This document shows positions 5,618 to 6,995 of a DNA stretch of 6,995 nucleotides, in pieces (positions within the stretch are counted from its first letter, which is position 1; each line of letters begins with the position of its first letter). The notes under the pieces were generated by a model. That model was given only the letters and a program-made list of their open reading frames with translations. It was not told the DNA's origin and did not search any database. The translations under genes were made by a program, and so were the position numbers. This DNA is from an uncultured Clostridium sp. (GTDB lineage Bacteria > Bacillota > Clostridia > Clostridiales > Clostridiaceae), in contig NZ_CAKVKB010000154.1 in assembly GCF_934754915.1 (NCBI RefSeq), positions 1-6,995 of the forward strand, given 5' to 3'.

Positions 5618-5813
5618 AATAGCTTGACGCTTTATTGTAAATAAGCCGAGAAACCGCTGTACATATATACAAAACAATAATCGAAACCACTAGAGATATA
5701 TCAAATGTCAACCATCTATGTATCACAAATGCAATCACCAGCATTATCAATGCTGCAATAAACTGAATAACATCTTTGTTACGCAAAAGTTTAAACAACC
5801 AATTCCTCTTCAT
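5604..5813 (-). CDS. Small two-helix membrane protein
   Basis: About 69 residues from ATG 5813 (MKRNWLFKLLRNKDVIQFIA); GAGGGG lies eight bases upstream, which favours this start over ATGs at 5819 and 5837. A basic N-terminus is followed by two hydrophobic helices, about residues 15-33 (VIQFIAALIMLVIAFVIHRW) and 37-58 (ISLVVSIIVLYICTAVSRLI), joined by a short loop, then a polar tail. The gene overlaps the next one. Small two-helix proteins next to defence genes are sometimes membrane-damaging effectors or their partners, but nothing in the sequence shows that here; it could equally be a remnant of a larger membrane protein. Confidence 0.55.
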   Translation of the reverse strand: MKRNWLFKLLRNKDVIQFIAALIMLVIAFVIHRWLTFDISLVVSIIVLYICTAVSRLIYNKASSYYESF

Positions 5814-5936
5814 AATCATTTCCCCTCTTGTTTGCATGTTACTATGTTATTAAACATTATTCAATATATTTAATTGTTGTTGATGATTTGTAAACTTTAG
5901 ATGGGTTAAAATGTATATAAAGCTTTATGTATCTTG

Positions 5937-5971
5937 TTTATACAAATTTAATGGTGCCTGGCACCTTATAT
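5937..5971 (+). repeat. GGTGCC-T-GGCACC dispersed repeat, copy 4
   Basis: Perfect core at 5953-5965 with full flanks. It lies 14 bases past the stop of the PC4/YdbC-like gene and upstream of the membrane-protein gene. There is no hairpin next to it, unlike copies 2 and 3. Confidence 0.8.
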
Positions 5972-5979
5972 AACACCCA

Positions 5980-6843
5980 TTATATAATAAATTCTTTAAT
6001 TTTAATATTAACCTTATCACCGCACAGATACTCCCTATCCTTTTTCCATTTTTCTACCGCCTGCTGCATAGTAACTTTTCCTTCATTTAATTTGATAAGA
6101 AAACTTATGTGATTTATTGCTTTATTTTTCGAGAAAACACCTGATTCTATAGCTCTCTTTAAGATTTCCTGGCGACATTTATCTGTCAATCCTGCCCCTG
6201 CACTTACAGTATATCCTACTATTGATAAAATAGATTGAAAATCTAAATCCACAAATAGTCTGTTTTTAATAAACTGATTATATTCCTTCTTTGAAACCAC
6301 CCTGCACAGTATTCTACCGTTTTGAGTAACTTTTTGGTATTCTGCAAATGATATATAATACGCATTACAATTCCTGCAATACTTTACTGGAACTGAAATA
6401 CGTTTCACTCCATCAGATTTATATACATCAACATAAGCATTCAATTCTTCAAAATAATGTTTTGCCATTTCACATTCAAAAAAATTATCATAGACAATAA
6501 CATTCCTATAATCCAATACCTTACTTATTTTATCTTCCTGTTTATTATTCTCATTCAAATCTTTAAATGGAATCTCATTCTCACCGTTAAATGCCACTAC
6601 TCCATCCACCCCAAAAGGTACATCTGTCTCTTCTTCTGAAAAGCCTAAATCTTTTCCTAGAATATTATATAATGCATGTAAGTCTTCCTTGTCCATAGAT
6701 ATTCCTTTTAGTGGTTCCTTGCCGCTCCACTTTCTGATATCATATTTTTTATTACCATCTCCCCAATCCACAATGTTAAGTTCTATTGAAACGGTTTTCC
6801 ATTCCTTAATTGTAGCAATGTGTTCAATTACCTTAAAATTCAT
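5980..6843 (-). CDS. PC4/YdbC-like ssDNA-binding domain protein
   Basis: 287 residues. Residues 1-62 (VIEHIATIKEW, IELNIVDWGDGNKKYDIRKW, KGISMDKEDLHALYNIL) have the pattern of the PC4/YdbC family, whose members bind single-stranded DNA. A linker is followed by C156-x2-C159 and C180, a possible partial zinc knuckle, and a C-terminal helical region with SILSIVGYTVSAGAGLTDKC (204-223) and an HISFLIKL..AVEKWKKDREYL tail (245-273), a pattern I associate with a recurring but unnamed C-terminal module of accessory proteins. The start is supported by AGGAG (6852-6856), eight bases upstream. It has its own promoter region and lies beside, not within, the defence operon. A DNA-related role is inferred from the N-terminal domain only. 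Confidence 0.65.
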   Translation of the reverse strand: MNFKVIEHIATIKEWKTVSIELNIVDWGDGNKKYDIRKWSGKEPLKGISMDKEDLHALYNILGKDLGFSEEETDVPFGVDGVVAFNGENEIPFKDLNENNKQEDKISKVLDYRNVIVYDNFFECEMAKHYFEELNAYVDVYKSDGVKRISVPVKYCRNCNAYYISFAEYQKVTQNGRILCRVVSKKEYNQFIKNRLFVDLDFQSILSIVGYTVSAGAGLTDKCRQEILKRAIESGVFSKNKAINHISFLIKLNEGKVTMQQAVEKWKKDREYLCGDKVNIKIKEFII

Positions 6844-6864
6844 TTTTTCTTCTCCTATGCCTTC

Positions 6865-6883
6865 TGGTGCCTGGCACCTTATA
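6865..6883 (+). repeat. GGTGCC-T-GGCACC dispersed repeat, copy 5
   Basis: Perfect core at 6866-6878 followed by TTATA, but without the TTTAAT left flank. It lies in the leader of the PC4/YdbC-like gene, ten bases before its AGGAG site, so the motif will be transcribed and could form a small hairpin near the ribosome site. Confidence 0.75.
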
Positions 6884-6940
6884 CGGAATATTCAAGGTGG
6901 TAAACTTATTCAGTAGCGAGATGGACTAAAGTGGTCAACT

Positions 6941-6971
6941 ATTATAATAGCGTTTATAAGGGTTTTCACAA
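6941..6971 (-). promoter_or_regulatory. Possible promoter of the PC4/YdbC-like gene
   Basis: Minus strand TTGTGA (6966-6971), 16 bases, TATTAT (6944-6949); an overlapping perfect TATAAT (6941-6946) has a 19-base spacer. The -10 area is part of a 12-bp palindrome CTATTATAATAG (6939-6950), a possible repressor site. About 100 bases upstream of the ATG. Confidence 0.4.
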
Positions 6972-6990
6972 TTATTTTCACATTCCGACT
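6968..6990. repeat. 23-bp direct repeat, copy 2
   Basis: Partner of 5298-5320. Here it overlaps the -35 region of the proposed promoter rather than following one, so a shared operator role is less clear; the right edge of the window cuts off its context. Confidence 0.65.
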
Positions 6991-6995
6991 TAACT

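Noticed and set aside
5843..5920. Promoter for the small membrane-protein gene
   Set aside because: TTTACA and TATATT-like hexamers are present, but no pair has acceptable spacing; too weak in such AT-rich sequence.
452..6883. CRISPR array
   Set aside because: The five motif copies are hundreds to thousands of bases apart with genes between them, so there are no regular spacers.
6457..6916. Plus-strand open frames opposite the PC4/YdbC-like gene
   Set aside because: Low-complexity translations of the opposite strand without ribosome sites.

Overview
The window is very AT-rich, has strong Shine-Dalgarno sites (AAGGAG, GGAGG) and carries every convincing gene on the minus strand. The left edge holds the start of an exported protein whose signal peptide is typical of gut Clostridia. 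Together these suggest a low-GC Firmicute, probably a Clostridium-class or Lachnospiraceae-like genome. Codon style, the density of dispersed repeats and decayed genes mark it as an accessory (defence-island-like) region. Taxonomy is inferred from composition and style only.

Layout from left to right. 1-325: a more GC-rich end with the start of a secreted protein, a 69-residue ORF that looks like the C-terminal half of a TetR-type regulator, and a 22-bp near-palindromic operator on its promoter. 325-906: no gene. This stretch is a patchwork of repeats: two 28-bp direct repeats, two copies of a 13-bp inverted-repeat motif (GGTGCC-T-GGCACC), an inverted-repeat element with a perfect 18-bp palindrome, a probable 5'-end fragment of a group II intron, and a strong hairpin terminator. 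907-3327: an intact two-gene unit, an ABC-type ATPase followed by a DUF4435 (TOPRIM-like) protein, which is the composition and order of the PARIS anti-phage system (AriA, AriB). The ATPase begins with a domain that matches the N-terminal domain of translation initiation factor IF-2, an unusual fusion. 3454-5255: three damaged genes upstream in the same direction: a DUF2971 gene split by one in-frame TAG, and two unrecognised genes broken by several single-base deletions. 5327-5355: a good promoter for this operon. 5394-5482: a second copy of the 90-bp terminator-plus-motif repeat also present at 735-824, so the defence operon lies between same-orientation direct repeats. 5477-5813: two overlapping small genes, one encoding a two-helix membrane protein. 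5980-6843: a protein with an N-terminal PC4/YdbC-like single-stranded-DNA-binding domain.

Working model (inference): the ATPase/DUF4435 pair is an abortive-infection defence module with its own promoter, in which the ATPase senses a phage trigger and releases or activates the nuclease. Upstream accessory genes have decayed while the pair has stayed intact. The repeated gene-end motif, always in the same orientation beside minus-strand genes, makes the region look like a string of exchangeable gene cassettes.
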